From Zingiber officinale (Eukaryota; Streptophyta; Magnoliopsida; Zingiberales; Zingiberaceae): a DNA stretch of 64,000 bases. Each line of letters begins with the position of its first letter. Position 1 is the first letter of the stretch. The DNA lies in contig NC_056000.1 in assembly GCF_018446385.1 (NCBI RefSeq), positions 54,778,722-54,842,721 on the forward strand, read 5' to 3'. Made by a program: the position numbers and the translations under genes. Below are positions 40,313 through 52,431 of this stretch, piece after piece. The notes under the pieces are model-generated. The model had not been told where the DNA came from. It searched no databases and saw only the letters and a program-made list of their open reading frames with translations.

Positions 40313-42853
40313 ATGAGTTTCAATCCACTTATTATTATTCTGAAAAAAAATAAATTTACTGGTCCCAATTATATAGATTGGAAAAGAAACCTGGATATTA
40401 TCTTAACTGCTGAAGGATATAAGTTTGTACTGTTAGAGGTCTGCCCTAATGAGCCTAATAGTGATTCTAGTGAAGAGGAGATTGAGTATCATAAAAAATG
40501 AGTAAAGGCAGATGAGATGGCGCGGTGTTTCATTTTGACTTCTATGTCAAATGTGTTGTAACATCAGCATCAGTCCATGTCTACTTCCTATAACATGATG
40601 TACAATCTCAAGGAACTCTTCGGACACCAGGATTGGGCTGCTAGGCAAGAGGCTATGAGAAACTTAATGGCAACCACTATGACAAAGGGGACACCCGTAA
40701 AGGATCATATCCTCAAAATGATGGCTTACTTGAACGAGATACAAATCTTTGGAGCTGAAATCGATGGGGAAACGCAGGTCGATATTATTCTCCAAACGCT
40801 ATTTGAGCAGTTCCACCTGAACTACAATATGAATAAAAGGATTTATTCATTGACGGAACTACTGACAGAACTTCAAGCAGCAGAAGGGCTATTTTGTCAT
40901 AGTTCTTAAATCCACTTTGTTGAAAATGTTTCTACTTCTAAGTCGAAAGGCAAGAAAAAGAAAAAAAAACAAGCTGGCTCAGCAAAGAAAGTGAATCAAT
41001 CTCTAGGTACTGGACTAAAAGCAGGAGTGAAGAAGTCGAAGGACAAGTGTTTCATTTGTAAGTAGTATGGACATTGAAAGGCGGATTATCCTCGTAGGAA
41101 AGAAAACAATAAAGGTATATCTTACTCTCTAGTAGTTGAAACATGTTTAGCGGTGTTATCTACCAGTACCTAGTGTGTAGATATAGGAGCCACTGGTCAT
41201 GTTTGCAATTCATTGTAGGGGTTCCAGGAAACCCAACAACTATATGAAGGAGAGATAACCGTCTACATGGGCAATGCTACGAAAGTGGCGGCTGTTGCAG
41301 TGGGAGATGTTTACTTATCATTTGATAGGAATAGAACTTTGATTTTGAGAAATTATCTTTATGTACCAAGTTTTAGAAAGAATTTAATTTCAGTTTCTAA
41401 ACTATTTTTGGGTGGATATACTGTTTCTTTTGATGACAAAGTGGTTATCAAGAAGAATAAAGTAGTTATCTGTTCTGGTACATTAGTTGGCAATTTGTAT
41501 ACTCTAAATCCAATAACTCCCACAAAGTAACAAATGAAAATTAATAACACATCCTCTAATTCTAATAAGAGAAAGGAACATTCGGAAATGAAGCAAACAT
41601 ATCTTTGACATCTAAGACTTGGTTATATTAACTTAAGTAGGATTCAAAGGCTAATAGCCGATGGACTCTTGAGTTCATTAGTATTGAAAAACTTTCCAAC
41701 CTGCGAATCTTGCTTGGAAGGAAAAATGACCAAGAGACTTTTTAAGGCCAAGGGGTATAGAGCAACAGATGTTTTGAAATTGATTCATTCTGATTTGTGT
41801 GGACCTATGACTATCCAGGAGAGAGGTGGTTTCGAATATTTTGTCTCTTTTATAGATGACTATTCGAGATATAGGTACATTTACTTGATGCGCCGTAAGT
41901 CTGAGTGCTTTGAGTACAAGACTGATGTGGAGAAATATCATGGTAAAAGTATCAAGACACTACGGTCTGATCGTGATGGCGAGTACCTCTCAAGAGAGTT
42001 TGAAATTACTTATCAGAGGTTGGGATTCAATCCCAATTATCTGCACCTAGTACACCCCAACAAAATGGTATGGCAGAACGAAGGAATATGACTCTTATGG
42101 AAATGGTTAGATTGATGATGAGTTATTCAGAATTACCAAATTCGTTCTGGGATATGCTTTAGAAACGACAGTGTACATTCTGAACTTGGTACCTTCTAAA
42201 TCAGTACCCTCTACTCCCACGGAATTGTGGAATGTGCGTAAGTTTAGTCTGAGTCATGTTCGGATTTGGTGTAATCTAGCACATGTGCTGAAGGGAGATG
42301 CTGATAAGTTGGAATCTCGTACAAAAGTTCGCCTGTTTATAGGTTATCCTAAAGGAACGAAAGATGGTTAGTTTTATAGTTCTAAAGATCAGAAGCTCAT
42401 TGTTAGCACTAATTCTCAATTTTTAGAAGAGGACTATGTAATAAACCACAAGCCTATGAGTGAAATTGTTCTAGAAGAAATGAGAGAAGACACGTCTACT
42501 TTAGTACCAACAGTGCAAGATGAAATATCACAAGAAACTGCAACACGTATCACAAATGATATAGAACTACAGACAGTGCCTCGTCGTAGTGGGAGGGTTG
42601 TTAGGTAACCTGAAAGATTCATGTTTTTGGGAGAGTCTTCGAACTTGATCCCAGATAAACATGAACCTGATCCTCGAATATATGATGAAACACTCCAAGA
42701 TAAAGATGCAGCATCTTGGCAAAGAGCAATGAATTCAGAAATAAAATCTATGTATTCTGGGAGCTAGTAGAACCATCAAATGATGTAAAAGCTATTGGAT
42801 GTAAATGGATCTACAAAAGAAAAAGAGGGACAGACGGGAAGGTGGAAACCTTC
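40313..42853 (+). pseudogene. Element F' gag and first pol part (copy 2)
   Basis: Gag start MSFNPLIIILKKNKFTGPN at 40313. Gag core at about 40577-40900, with the CCHC region near 41050. GAG-pre-integrase and integrase follow at 41600-42370 (CESCLEGKMTKR, VSFIDDYSRYRYIYL), and the RT start runs up to the A' insertion at 42853. Near-identical to 5607-8130. Fossil. Confidence 0.8.
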
Positions 42854-44593
42854 TGTTAACCTCCGCAAGTGTACGGAAATATCTCAAGTAATATAAAAGA
42901 TTATCGTATCCACAGGGACTGGAATAAGGACTAAGAATGTCTCAAAGTGAATTAGCTAGACAACAAATTAATGGATTAACAAAGTCTAAGTGTAACTATG
43001 AAAAGTAAACAAAAGAATGAAATAATAGGCAATAAGAATAAAGACAATGATATGGGATATTCTAGGAGTTTTGGTTTCTTTGTAAGGTTCTTCAATGTAA
43101 ATGATCTACCAAATCCTTTTTCTCAATTGTCCATCATTTGTAGAAGGTTGTCGGTTCTCTCTTGCAATAGAGAACTGACCTAGGACTGAAATCCATACCT
43201 AGATTGATCAATTAGGAATGAATCTATGTTGTCCTTTCACGGACTTGCATGTCACGTGCGTCCCTCGGAAAATCAACATAGGAATCCATCACTCATCAAC
43301 CCATCAAGATATAAAGATTAATTCAACCTATCTATTCTACCTTATTGAAATACCTAATTTCTCTTTCAAGATTACCCCTCAAGCGCCCTTACACGGGCAT
43401 CTTCCTGTCACGAAGATCCCTCAGAAAATCGAATGAGGAGCAATCCATACAAGATCCATAAGATATTCAAACATTCAATCAAGCATGATAATTAAGCCCT
43501 AATCACAACAATCCACACAAGAAAAAATAAATACAAAATAGGGTAAAATCATAGAAATAGAAAATTAGCATATCCACAAGAGTTTTACATCAAGATTTCC
43601 TTACAAATACTCCCTCCATCCCAGAACAAGATATCTACTCCATAAATTGAAGAAAGAAATCGGAAAACATAAAGATTACAAGCATTTTCAATCCCAATCT
43701 AAGAAAAGGAAAGAAAGAAATCTTATCTATGATGAAGACGGTCTTCGGATCCAATCCACGCTCCCGGAGTCGAATCGGTGAAGATCTTCCCTTAGATCAC
43801 CCAGAAATCCACCTAAGAATGGAAGGAATCACCCAAATCTTCCTTTCTCCCAAAGGGAGAAGATCCCCTTTCGATTCAAGAAGTAAGCTTTATATAGAAG
43901 AAGGGTTTGGGCGCTACACGGCCCCGAAGCATGGCTGTGTGAGGTTCACACGGCCTGCTCCATTCTCCTCTCTGGCAACCTCATACGGTCGTGTGAGTTA
44001 CACGGCGGTAACTTGCCTCTATCAAAGCCCCCCTTGCACGGCCGTGTAGATCTACACGGCCTGAGCTACCTTTTCCTTTGGAAACCCAGCACGACTGTAT
44101 GGTGCATACGGCCAGAACTCTCCTGCTCACTAGAAACCTCACATGGTCGTGTAGCACACACGACCGAGGCTTCTCTGGTCTCTGGAAAACTGACATGGTC
44201 GTGTGATATACATGGCCTAGGATTCATTGGGCTTCAAAGCATGGCACGACCGTGTGAGGTTCACACGGCCAAGCCATCTTCTTTCTCTGCTACAGCTACA
44301 TGGCATCTCATCTCCACACGGCCTGGGCAAACCCCCATGGCAGGGTCGTGTGGGGTTTAGGTATCAAGGCTTCCTCCATCACTTTGCTAGAAAATTTGGC
44401 TTCGAACACGCATCCTTCACCAAATTTGACTCCTGCATACAGAAAATACACAATAGCAGATCTCCGAACAAAGAGAGTAAAATATGCTAAAAAAGAAAGC
44501 TGGAAGTACGAAAATACATAGATCAAGCATGCTCAAAGTATGTGAATGTGCGTCAAAATATGCTAAACAAGTGTATACAATCTACGCACATCA
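42854..44593 (-). repeat. Element A' left LTR
   Basis: 1740 bp, the same length as the left LTR of A. Palindrome array at about 43915-44355, minus-strand TATA box at about 43890-43902. Its last four bases are part of the target duplication of element E. Confidence 0.9.
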
Positions 44594-44594
44594 C
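44590..44594. repeat. Target-site duplication ATCAC of element E
   Basis: ATCAC at 44590-44594 and 55793-55797. In the uninterrupted copy 1 the site reads GCACATCACACCCCC (about 9863-9877). The duplication covers the last four LTR bases and the first internal base of A'. Confidence 0.95.
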
Positions 44595-45484
44595 TGTTAG
44601 GATCTTCGGATGGCTAGAGAGGGGGGGTGTGAATAGCCTCCACTAAAAACTCAATCAATTCCTCACCAAAGCTTGTTAGCACAGCGGAAATAAACAAAAA
44701 TAAAACTGATGCAAGGAAAGAAGCACAACCCACAGCTTACACAAGTATGTACGAGGTTCGGGGATAACTTGCCCCTACTCCTCGGCGTGTCCGTAAGGTG
44801 GACGATCCCTTGATCGTTCGGTAGATCACACCCCGGAAAAATTCCGGCTAAATGTTTCTCCTTCTCGGTGGAGTAACCTCTCCACAAAGATCACAAAATA
44901 GATTTGAAAGTGAAGCACAATTACTTACAGAGTTCAGTGGCTAAAGGATTGAACAGATGAACTTACAGCCACGAAGCAAAAATGCAAAGACAGAAGGAAT
45001 CAGCCATGAGCTCAACAACACACACAGCCTCTTGATCGACAGAGAGTTTTTTCAGAACCTTAGCAAACCTCTCTTCTTCCTTCTTCTTATTCTGCTTTCT
45101 CACTGTCCCGAATCACTGTCACCCGTGTCGAATCGCTGCAACCAACTCAGGCGTCGCCAATCACTCTTGCTTCTCATCTGGTTCTCTGAACTCACACCAA
45201 TACCATCCATGGTCTTCACTGGTGTCTCTGAGCTCGAACCAATGAGCAAGAGTCCAACTGATCGCGGCCAGTGATCGTTGAAGCCCGAATTGCATCACTT
45301 GCAATGAAATACAGCATAAAGGGCACTTGTTCTTATTCTTCTGATGGAGCTTCATTTGAAATTAACCAATGGCACGATACCTGCAACCTGTAACTTAAAA
45401 ATCTCACAGCAAATAATTTGATCAGGTGAATCAGAAGTGAATCAGAAAAATCAGAGAAGCAGCAGAAACAAACGACAAGTTGTG

Positions 45485-45830
45485 GATCGGTCAACAGACT
45501 GATCCATAGCTCTCTGGACCGATCAGGACTCATCCTGATCGGTCCGGGAAGAGTCTGATCGGTCTGTGGACCGATCCCCCCTTTCGCTTTGAGTCCTAGC
45601 GTTTCTGATCGCTCCTTTCTGATCGGTCTGTAAACCGATCAGATAACCCACAGAATGCTTCTGTGTGGTTACTGATCGGTCCCCAGACCGATCAGATAAC
45701 CCACAGAGAATTTCTGTGTGGTCACTGATCGGTCACGAGACCGATCAGGTGACTCATGTATCACTGGATCGGTCTACCGACCGATCCAGACAACCAGAGT
45801 ATCACTGGATCGGTCAACAGACCGATCCAA
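45485..45830 (-). repeat. TGATCGGTC-N4-GACCGATCA palindrome array, left LTR of E
   Basis: About eight dyads with 8-9-base arms (GATCGGTC and GACCGATC) around a 4-base spacer such as TGTG, CCAG or AACA, with 20-50 bases between dyads. In element orientation it lies in U3, roughly 150 bp upstream of a TATA-like stretch (about 45305-45320). The right LTR holds the corresponding array at 54918-55300. Confidence 0.88.
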
Positions 45831-45883
45831 TGTCTTGTGTTAGTTTTAGAGCCTCCCAGCCCTAAACCCTAACGTCTTTCTGG

Positions 45884-46108
45884 TCCAGAGAACGAGCTAC
45901 CAAGCCCTCTCTGACCTAGTCCGGAGAACGAGCTGCCGAGCCCTCTCTGACTTCGTACGGTCCAGAGAACGATTTACCGAGCCCTCTCTGACCTAGTCCG
46001 GAGAACGAGCTGCTGAGCCCTCTCTGACTTCGTCCGGTCCAGAGAACGAGCTACCGAGCCCTCTCTGACCTAGTCCGAAGAACGAGCTGCCGAGCCCTCT
46101 CCGACTTT
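45884..46108 (-). repeat. 77-bp tandem repeat in left LTR of E (three units)
   Basis: Each unit consists of two related half-units (GAGAACGAGCTACCGAGCCC and GAGAACGAGCTGCCGAGCCC). The right LTR has four units (55350-55650), which accounts for most of the length difference between the two LTRs. Confidence 0.9.
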
Positions 46109-46250
46109 GCGTGCCTAGTATCCGTACTTGGACTTTTCCTCTCCTCATGATCAACCTTGATCATCAATCAGTCTGAGTTTAATTAATATCTGATACAAAC
46201 TTAAATCTGTGTCAACATCAAAACAACAGCCAGGTCAGACTGTATCAACA

Positions 46251-46264
46251 ATCTCCCCCTTTTT
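46251..46264 (-). promoter_or_regulatory. Polypurine tract of element E
   Basis: Minus-strand AAAAAGGGGGAGAT directly before the 3' LTR. Confidence 0.9.
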
Positions 46265-47215
46265 GTTGTTTCACAACACGATTTAAGTTTAGATCAGAAA
46301 TGTTCATATTTCCATATTTCCTTAATTTTAGGGGAATCAAGATCCTCCCCCTAAGACAGATACAACATCATGTAAGGATAGGGGAATCAAGGTCCTCCCC
46401 CTAAAGCCAAACTTTCATTTATCTCTAAACTTAGTTATTCTCTCCCCCTTTGTCAAACACCGAAAAGGTGCGAATTAGGTAAGAGAATGGTAAGGACTCC
46501 CCCTTAACTCATACTGTCTTTTTCTTAATTCACCTAGAACACCCTCTAAATGTATTATAAGACAGTGATAAAGAAATAAGAGACATACAAGACATGACAT
46601 ATGAACAGCATATTAAAAACCAATAAGGAGTGAAACATAAAGAAATAAAATAAACAACATAAATAGAAGAAATCAGTAAGTATCCAGGACAGACATACAT
46701 AACCAACAACCAACATCCAAAACATAGACAGTCAAAATGTCATCATAGAACAATGTATATCAATCAGCCTCCTCATCATGAGGAGCATCAGGATCATCAA
46801 CGGGAGGAATGGGTCCCTGAGGTGGCATGCCGCTGCTCGAGGATGGATTTTCCGGGAAATCCTGCGGAGGTGGGTATCTGGCCATCCAATCCATAATCAC
46901 CTGATGTGTTGCCAGCTGCTGACTGCGTAAATCATCGTAGCGCTGGTCAATCCGGACGCGCAGCCCGTGAATCTCAGCAACCAGCAGCTCATCGTGTCGA
47001 TCAAAGCGACTCTCCAGCTCGGCGATCTGCCAGCGCAGATCAGGATCGGCCTCTCCATCATCAGCAGCAGGAGGAGCAGCAACAGGAGCAGCTATAACCT
47101 GTCGTGAAGGTCCCCGTGGTAACTCACCTAGAGCCCTCCCATCCTTCCACCAAACATCCCCATTTTGTCCTATGATTCCAGACTTGGAAAATGCCCGCTT
47201 CCCAAGTCTACAATC
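46265..47215 (-). other. Region between env-position ORF and 3' LTR of E
   Basis: Contains two copies of a GGGGAATCAAG(A/G)TCCTCCCCCT block near 46330 and 46382 and Pro/Ala-rich potential coding around 46760-47100, which may belong to the env-position ORF's tail. Nothing else is supported. Confidence 0.4.
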
Positions 47216-48061
47216 CTATCTGACCATCTTGACTATTCTACCCTTAGAGACATCAATCTGAAGGGTCTCGAGCCAATCTGTAATTATATGCCCATAAGGC
47301 ATATAAACAGTGTAGCCGCTCGGCTCACTATAGGAGATGATCGAAGAGTAGATGCTAGATACGATGTCAAAGTCGAGACGCCGACGCAATCCATAAAGCA
47401 TCAGGCAATGATATGGTTGAATCTCAGACAATGGTTTAGATGTGATAGGCAGAAGGCAGTTTGTGACAATTTTGAAAAGAATGTAGTCTTGAGGAGATAA
47501 TCTCAAGGCTGCAAAAGTAGGAAAGTCAACATCAAGCTCATCAAGGCCACCTGGTCTAGGATGTCTGAAGAAGTACTCATAAATATCATCAGATGAGATA
47601 TCAAAAGGTGGAGGTAAAGGATCTGGTAAATCAGGAAATATCGAAAAGACATTACCGGAACACCTCTGACAATCGAGATAGTCAAAGAAGGATGAGAAAC
47701 TGAAATCAAGAGTCCGCTTAGCAACTCTTCTTTTATAACCTACATCATTAGTCTGATGAACGTTGTTATAAAACTCAGAGACCAAGTCATAGTTGATATC
47801 CCATTCTAAGTAGACAAGTGAGTCAAGTTTGTAGTAGGCAATGATTTCAGACACAGTTGGACAAAATTCGTCCATGAATTTACGATCTACAGACCTACAA
47901 GGGAGTAATTTAAAGGTTCTTTGTCTAAAGGCTTCCTCAAAATTGTGGTTCGGGAATCTCCTGGAAATAGATGGTTGAGGTCGGAAAGGAGCCTTTGACT
48001 TCGACTTCTCAGGTGACTTAGAGGTCCCCTCACCCACTGGTTTCTTTCTAAGAGTTAACAA
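47216..48061 (-). CDS. Env-position ORF of element E (plant transposon protein-like)
   Basis: Open frame of 281 residues downstream of pol, on the element's coding strand. A basic N-terminus (KKPVGEGTSKSPEKSKSK) precedes a globular region with RTFKLLPCRSVDRKFMDEF, VYLEWDINYDLVSEFYNN, FPTFAALRLSPQDYILFKIV and MLYGLRRRLDFDIVSSIY. It follows the layout of the putative plant transposon protein domain found in the env position of SIRE and Athila elements. No signal peptide or clear transmembrane helix, so a true envelope role is not supported. A CT-rich leader-like stretch and plausible splice signals lie upstream (about 48060-48330), in line with the spliced mRNA proposed for this class of ORF, and a palindrome array lies beyond that. 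Confidence 0.65.
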   Translation of the reverse strand: MLTLRKKPVGEGTSKSPEKSKSKAPFRPQPSISRRFPNHNFEEAFRQRTFKLLPCRSVDRKFMDEFCPTVSEIIAYYKLDSLVYLEWDINYDLVSEFYNNVHQTNDVGYKRRVAKRTLDFSFSSFFDYLDCQRCSGNVFSIFPDLPDPLPPPFDISSDDIYEYFFRHPRPGGLDELDVDFPTFAALRLSPQDYILFKIVTNCLLPITSKPLSEIQPYHCLMLYGLRRRLDFDIVSSIYSSIISYSEPSGYTVYMPYGHIITDWLETLQIDVSKGRIVKMVR

Positions 48062-48334
48062 TCAGATACAATGGGAAATAAATGAGCACAGGAGCCACCC
48101 GAAACAAAAACCACAGTTATGGTGAGAAATGAAATCGAAATGCCAAGTTCTAGAGAAGTAAGGAGTTACCTTGGTGCCATTGAGCTGTTGGCTAGAGCTT
48201 CGGCTAGGGTTCCGGCGTGCAAAGAGAAGAGAAGGGAAGAGAAGGTGTAGGGAAGAGTCGGCTAGGGTTCCGCTTGAAAGAAGGAAAAGAAGGGATCGGG
48301 AAGATTTAAGGGTTTATTGATGGGTGTACAGTTG

Positions 48335-48600
48335 CCGATCCAGGAACATCCTGATTGGTCTGTAGACCGATCAGGAGACGATTAGTACTCGCTGATCGGT
48401 CCCTGGACCGATCAGGGAACTTCCTGATCGGTCGGTAGACCGATCAGAGAATGATCAGTGGCTTGCGTACCGGATTGATCTGATCGGTCTCCGGACCGAT
48501 CAGGGAACTCCCTGATCGGTCTGTAGACCGATCAGAAAGTGATCAGTAGCGTGCCAGGCTGACCTAATCGGTCCGTAGACCGATCAGTGTCTGATACTTA
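48335..48600 (-). repeat. Internal TGATCGGTC palindrome array upstream of the env-position ORF of E
   Basis: About seven dyads of the same TGATCGGTC/GACCGATCA type as in the LTRs of E, located inside the element between pol and the env-position ORF. In element direction it is followed by an A/T-rich CAATAAACCC (about 48308-48318) and a pyrimidine-rich leader, the layout of a promoter. Confidence 0.85.
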
Positions 48601-49291
48601 GATCTCTCCAGTAATTTCAGTAACTGAAATTAGCAGTTTCAGTAACTGAAATTCATAGAGATGTTCGATAGTTCGTAGAAGTTTCTCTAGGAAAACTTCC
48701 AAGTTCAGAACCTAGAACCTAGAGGATCTACAAGCATAACGATTACCTAAAAATTATGGTCTAAACTTGTTTATATCCCTAAAGTTGCAGACATTTAGAA
48801 AACAAACAACTTAAGGCCTGAAAACTGAAATTTTCGACCTTTGTTATGTTCAGTTTCAAGTTTGTCAAAATATAACCAACTTGCTATCATTCTTTCAAGG
48901 ACTTGTCCTAGTATCAATCAAAATCATGAAAAGCATCGTTCAAGTGTATCAAACAGTCCATCAACCAAAGTTTCATAATTTCTAGGTAAAGGTCCAACCA
49001 AGTTTCCTTGGTTGGAATATATGAGTAAGATCTAGGAACTAAATACACATGAATTATGTAATGGTCTTCCCCATACTCAATTTATATCTCTTCAACCTAA
49101 TTATTCAAGGGATGCATGATACATTTTGAATAATTCGGCTGATCCTAGCATCTCACCCCATTTCTAGCAAACAAAAATCATTTGTTAAACCTTATAGTTT
49201 GTGTGAGATGTTCCCAAGTTGCCCAAATTAATTTCCCTATTTCTCTTGTTGTTTTAATTATCCTTATTGATTATGATGAAGTCCTAATGGC
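48601..49291 (-). other. Spacer between pol and internal array of E
   Basis: AT-rich, with no coding region seen. It contains a short direct repeat around 48617-48655 (CAGTAACTGAAATT). Confidence 0.5.
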
Positions 49292-51580
49292 CTATTGAGC
49301 CAAACACATTCCCAATTCTCTCCTCAAATGACTAAATTCATTTTCCGAAAGAGGTTTGGTGAAAATATCGGCTAGGTTTGACTTTGACTCAACATAGGTG
49401 AGTGCAATGTCTCCTCTAGCTAAGTGATCTCTAATGAAGTGCTGACGCACTTCAATATGTTTGGTCCTTGAATGATGGACTAGGTTTTTTGTTAGGTTTA
49501 TTGTGCTGATGTTGTCACACAACACTTGCACTCCCTTATACGAAAGTCCATAATCTTCTAGAGTGTGGATCATCCACAACAATTGTGATACACTCTCTCC
49601 CATGGCAATGTATTCAGCCTCGGTCATGGAGAGAGCAACACAATGTTGCTTCCGACTTGACCAACTAACTAATGATGAACCTAAAAATTGGCAACCCCCA
49701 CTAGTGCTTTTCCGATCCAATTTGAACCCAGCGTAATCGGAGTCGGTATAACCTATCAAGTCAAAAGACTCCGTGCGAGGGTACCATAGACCTACTCGAA
49801 TTGTGCCCTTAAGGTATCTCAGAATTCTCTTAACTGCAATTAAATGAGATTCCTTGGCACAGACTTGATATCTAGCGCACATGCCCACAGCAAAAAGTAT
49901 GTCCGGCCTACTAGCTGTGAGATATAGAAGACTACCAATCATGCTTCTATATTGCGTTAGATCAACTGGTTTTCCACTCTCATCATTATCAAGGCGAGTG
50001 TTTGTCGCCATTGGAGTGGATACTTCCTTAGAGTCACTCATTTTGAATTTCTTGAGCATCTCTTGAGTATATTTTGTTTGATGGACATAAATGCCATCTC
50101 GAGTTTGTTTGATTTCAAGTCCAAGGAAGAATGTCAATTCTCCCACCAGACTCATTTCAAACTCACTTTCCATGTGAGTGATAAATTCATTCAAATAACC
50201 CTTGTTATTTGAGCCACAAATTATGTCATCGACATACACCTGCCCTACAAATATGTTTTCACCATCTCTACGCAGAAATAGTGTTTGGTCTATTTGACCT
50301 CTCACAAAACCCTTTTCTAATAGGTAAGTTGACAACCTTTCGTACCAAGATCGAGGTGCTTGTTTAAGCCCATAAAGAGCTTTCTTGAGCTTGTACACGT
50401 GGTTTGGAGCTTCGGTATTCACAAACCCCGGTGGTTGTTCAACATAGACCTCTTCTTTAATGAAACCATTTAAGAAGGCTGATTTGACGTCCATTTGATA
50501 GAGCTTGAAGCCTCTATGTGTAGCAAAAGCTAGCATTAAGCGAATGGATTCTAATCGAGCCACGGGAGCATAAGTCTCATCATAATCGAGACCTTCGACT
50601 TGACTATAGCCCTTGGCTACAAGTCTTGCCTTGTTTCTTACTACTTCTCCCTTTTGGTTTAACTTATTTTTGAAGACCCATTTGGTTCCAATAATGATGG
50701 TCTTCTTAGGTCTAGGAACTAAGTCCCACACTTGGCTCCTTTCAAATTGACCTAACTCATCTTGCATAGCTATGATCCAATTAGGATCGTGCAATGCCTC
50801 ATCAACTAATTTTGGTTCAATTTCTGAGATCAAAGTGACCTCATTAGACTCATTTCTAAAGAATGACCTAGTCCTAACCCCTTGTTGAATGTCTCCCACA
50901 ATCTGGTCTTGGGGATGACTAGAGGCTATCCTAGATTGCCTTGGTGTTGGCGGTGCCTCATGAATGGCCTCACTAGACACAGGCAAGGGCTTAGTATCAG
51001 GTAAAGGATCAGACTGAGTCCTCTCTTGCCTTTGCTCATCGTCATCGGATTCAACTTCGACTCTTTCTATGTTTTGATCATTTAAACTTAGATTTCTAAG
51101 TTCAAATTGAATTTCTCCTACATCCCTTGATTGATCATTTGATTTAGGGATTTCTTCAAATGCTACATCAGAGGACTCTTCAATCAATTTAGTCCTATTG
51201 TTGTAGACTCGATAGGCTTTGCTGGTTAGAGAGTACCCGACTAGTATCCCTTCGTCAGCCTTAGCCGTGAACTTTCCAAGATGATCCTTGGTGTTCAAGA
51301 TAAACACCTTACAACCAAACACCCTAAGATGTTTAATTGTAGAGGGTTTCCCAAACCAAAGTTCATGGGGGGTCTTTCCTAAAAACCTATGTATCAAGAC
51401 TCGGTTTTGCACATAGCAAGCGGTATTTACCGCTTCAGCCCATAAGTAGCTCGGTAATGAGTACTCATTGAGCATGCTTCGTGCAGCCTCTTGCAAAACT
51501 CGGTTCTTTCTCTCCACAACCCCATTTTGTTGTGGGGTCCTTGGAGTAGATAACTCATGCCTATATCTTTTTCTTGGCAA
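49292..51580 (-). CDS. Element E RT and RNase H region (with integrase C-terminus)
   Basis: Open frame of 762 residues. The integrase C-terminus is at about 1-140 ([42 protein letters not shown]). A linker follows, then RT at about 260-510 ([63 protein letters not shown], and the active-site YVDDIICG). RNase H occupies about 590-740 ([60 protein letters not shown]). This part reads whole. In the intact family it is part of one gag-pol polyprotein. Confidence 0.92.
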   Translation of the reverse strand: MPRKRYRHELSTPRTPQQNGVVERKNRVLQEAARSMLNEYSLPSYLWAEAVNTACYVQNRVLIHRFLGKTPHELWFGKPSTIKHLRVFGCKVFILNTKDHLGKFTAKADEGILVGYSLTSKAYRVYNNRTKLIEESSDVAFEEIPKSNDQSRDVGEIQFELRNLSLNDQNIERVEVESDDDEQRQERTQSDPLPDTKPLPVSSEAIHEAPPTPRQSRIASSHPQDQIVGDIQQGVRTRSFFRNESNEVTLISEIEPKLVDEALHDPNWIIAMQDELGQFERSQVWDLVPRPKKTIIIGTKWVFKNKLNQKGEVVRNKARLVAKGYSQVEGLDYDETYAPVARLESIRLMLAFATHRGFKLYQMDVKSAFLNGFIKEEVYVEQPPGFVNTEAPNHVYKLKKALYGLKQAPRSWYERLSTYLLEKGFVRGQIDQTLFLRRDGENIFVGQVYVDDIICGSNNKGYLNEFITHMESEFEMSLVGELTFFLGLEIKQTRDGIYVHQTKYTQEMLKKFKMSDSKEVSTPMATNTRLDNDESGKPVDLTQYRSMIGSLLYLTASRPDILFAVGMCARYQVCAKESHLIAVKRILRYLKGTIRVGLWYPRTESFDLIGYTDSDYAGFKLDRKSTSGGCQFLGSSLVSWSSRKQHCVALSMTEAEYIAMGESVSQLLWMIHTLEDYGLSYKGVQVLCDNISTINLTKNLVHHSRTKHIEVRQHFIRDHLARGDIALTYVESKSNLADIFTKPLSENEFSHLRRELGMCLAQ

Positions 51581-52371
51581 AACTCTAAAAATCTATGGTT
51601 TTGAAATTCTCCACCATGATCACTTCTAATTGTTTTAATCGTTGTTGATTTTTCATTTTCAGTTCTTCTATAAAAAGAAACGAAAATATCTATGGTTTGA
51701 TCCTTATTTTTCAAAAAGAAAGTCCATGTATATCTAGTAAAATCATCAATGATCACTAAACAGTATCTACTCCCATTCAATGAAATAACATTACTGCAAT
51801 CAAACAAATCCATATGCAATAAATCTAAAGCAGTAGATGTACTTACAGTGCTTTTACCTTTATGAGCCGCTTTTGTTTGCTTACCCTTTTGACATGCATC
51901 ACATAGTTTTGTCTTTTGATACTTGATGCTTGGTAAGTCTCACACTAATCCTTTGTTGGCCAGCTTTCGAATATTCTTCATGTTTACGTGGGCCAATCTT
52001 CTATACCACAATCATGATTCTTATTCTTTTGACATGAAACACTTAGCAGAGGCATTAGTAGCACTTTTAAAAGATACTTGGTAAATGTTATCTACCCTTG
52101 TGTCTACTAGTACCGTGTCAAGTGTGTCAATGTGTTTGACCAGACATTGACTCGAATGAAACTCAATTGTGTAACTCGTATCACACAATTGGCTGACACT
52201 TAGGAGATTAAAAGTCATCCCCTTGACTAGAAGGACATTTTTGATTTGGAGACATTCGGATATTTGAATATCTCCAACTCCTATAACCTTAAGGCTACCA
52301 TTATTACCAAAGGACACATTACCTCTATTTTTGTTTTGAAGGGTAGTAAAGAGTGACTTGTCCCCGGTCAT
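51427..52371 (-). pseudogene. Element E protease edge, GAG-pre-integrase and integrase core
   Basis: Recognisable: VLLVKGMTFNLLSVSQLCD of the pre-integrase region, a zinc-binding stretch near 51880-51950, and the integrase core MHMDLFDCSNVISLNGSRY, VIIDDFTRYTWTFFLK, TIKTIRSDHGGEF. Fossil with a few breaks, which is why the element is called broken despite good ends. Confidence 0.85.
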
Positions 52372-52431
52372 GTGCTTGGAGCATCTACTATCAACAAACC
52401 AAGTCGATAGATGCTCCCCCTTGACAAATGC

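Larger units (their letters stand above)
44595..46250 (-). repeat. Element E left (3') LTR
   Basis: 1656 bp, TGTTAGGATC...CTGTATCAACA. It contains the GATCGGTC palindrome array (45485-45830) and a 77-bp tandem repeat (three units, 45884-46108). Confidence 0.93.

Noticed and set aside
45485-45830. CRISPR-like array of palindromic repeats
   Set aside because: The genome is a plant's. The repeats are short, variable and irregularly spaced, and lie within an LTR whose partner has the same array.
46751-47100. Separate gene for a Pro/Ala-rich protein
   Set aside because: It is inside element E directly after the env-position ORF and on the same strand, so more likely part of that region than an independent gene.
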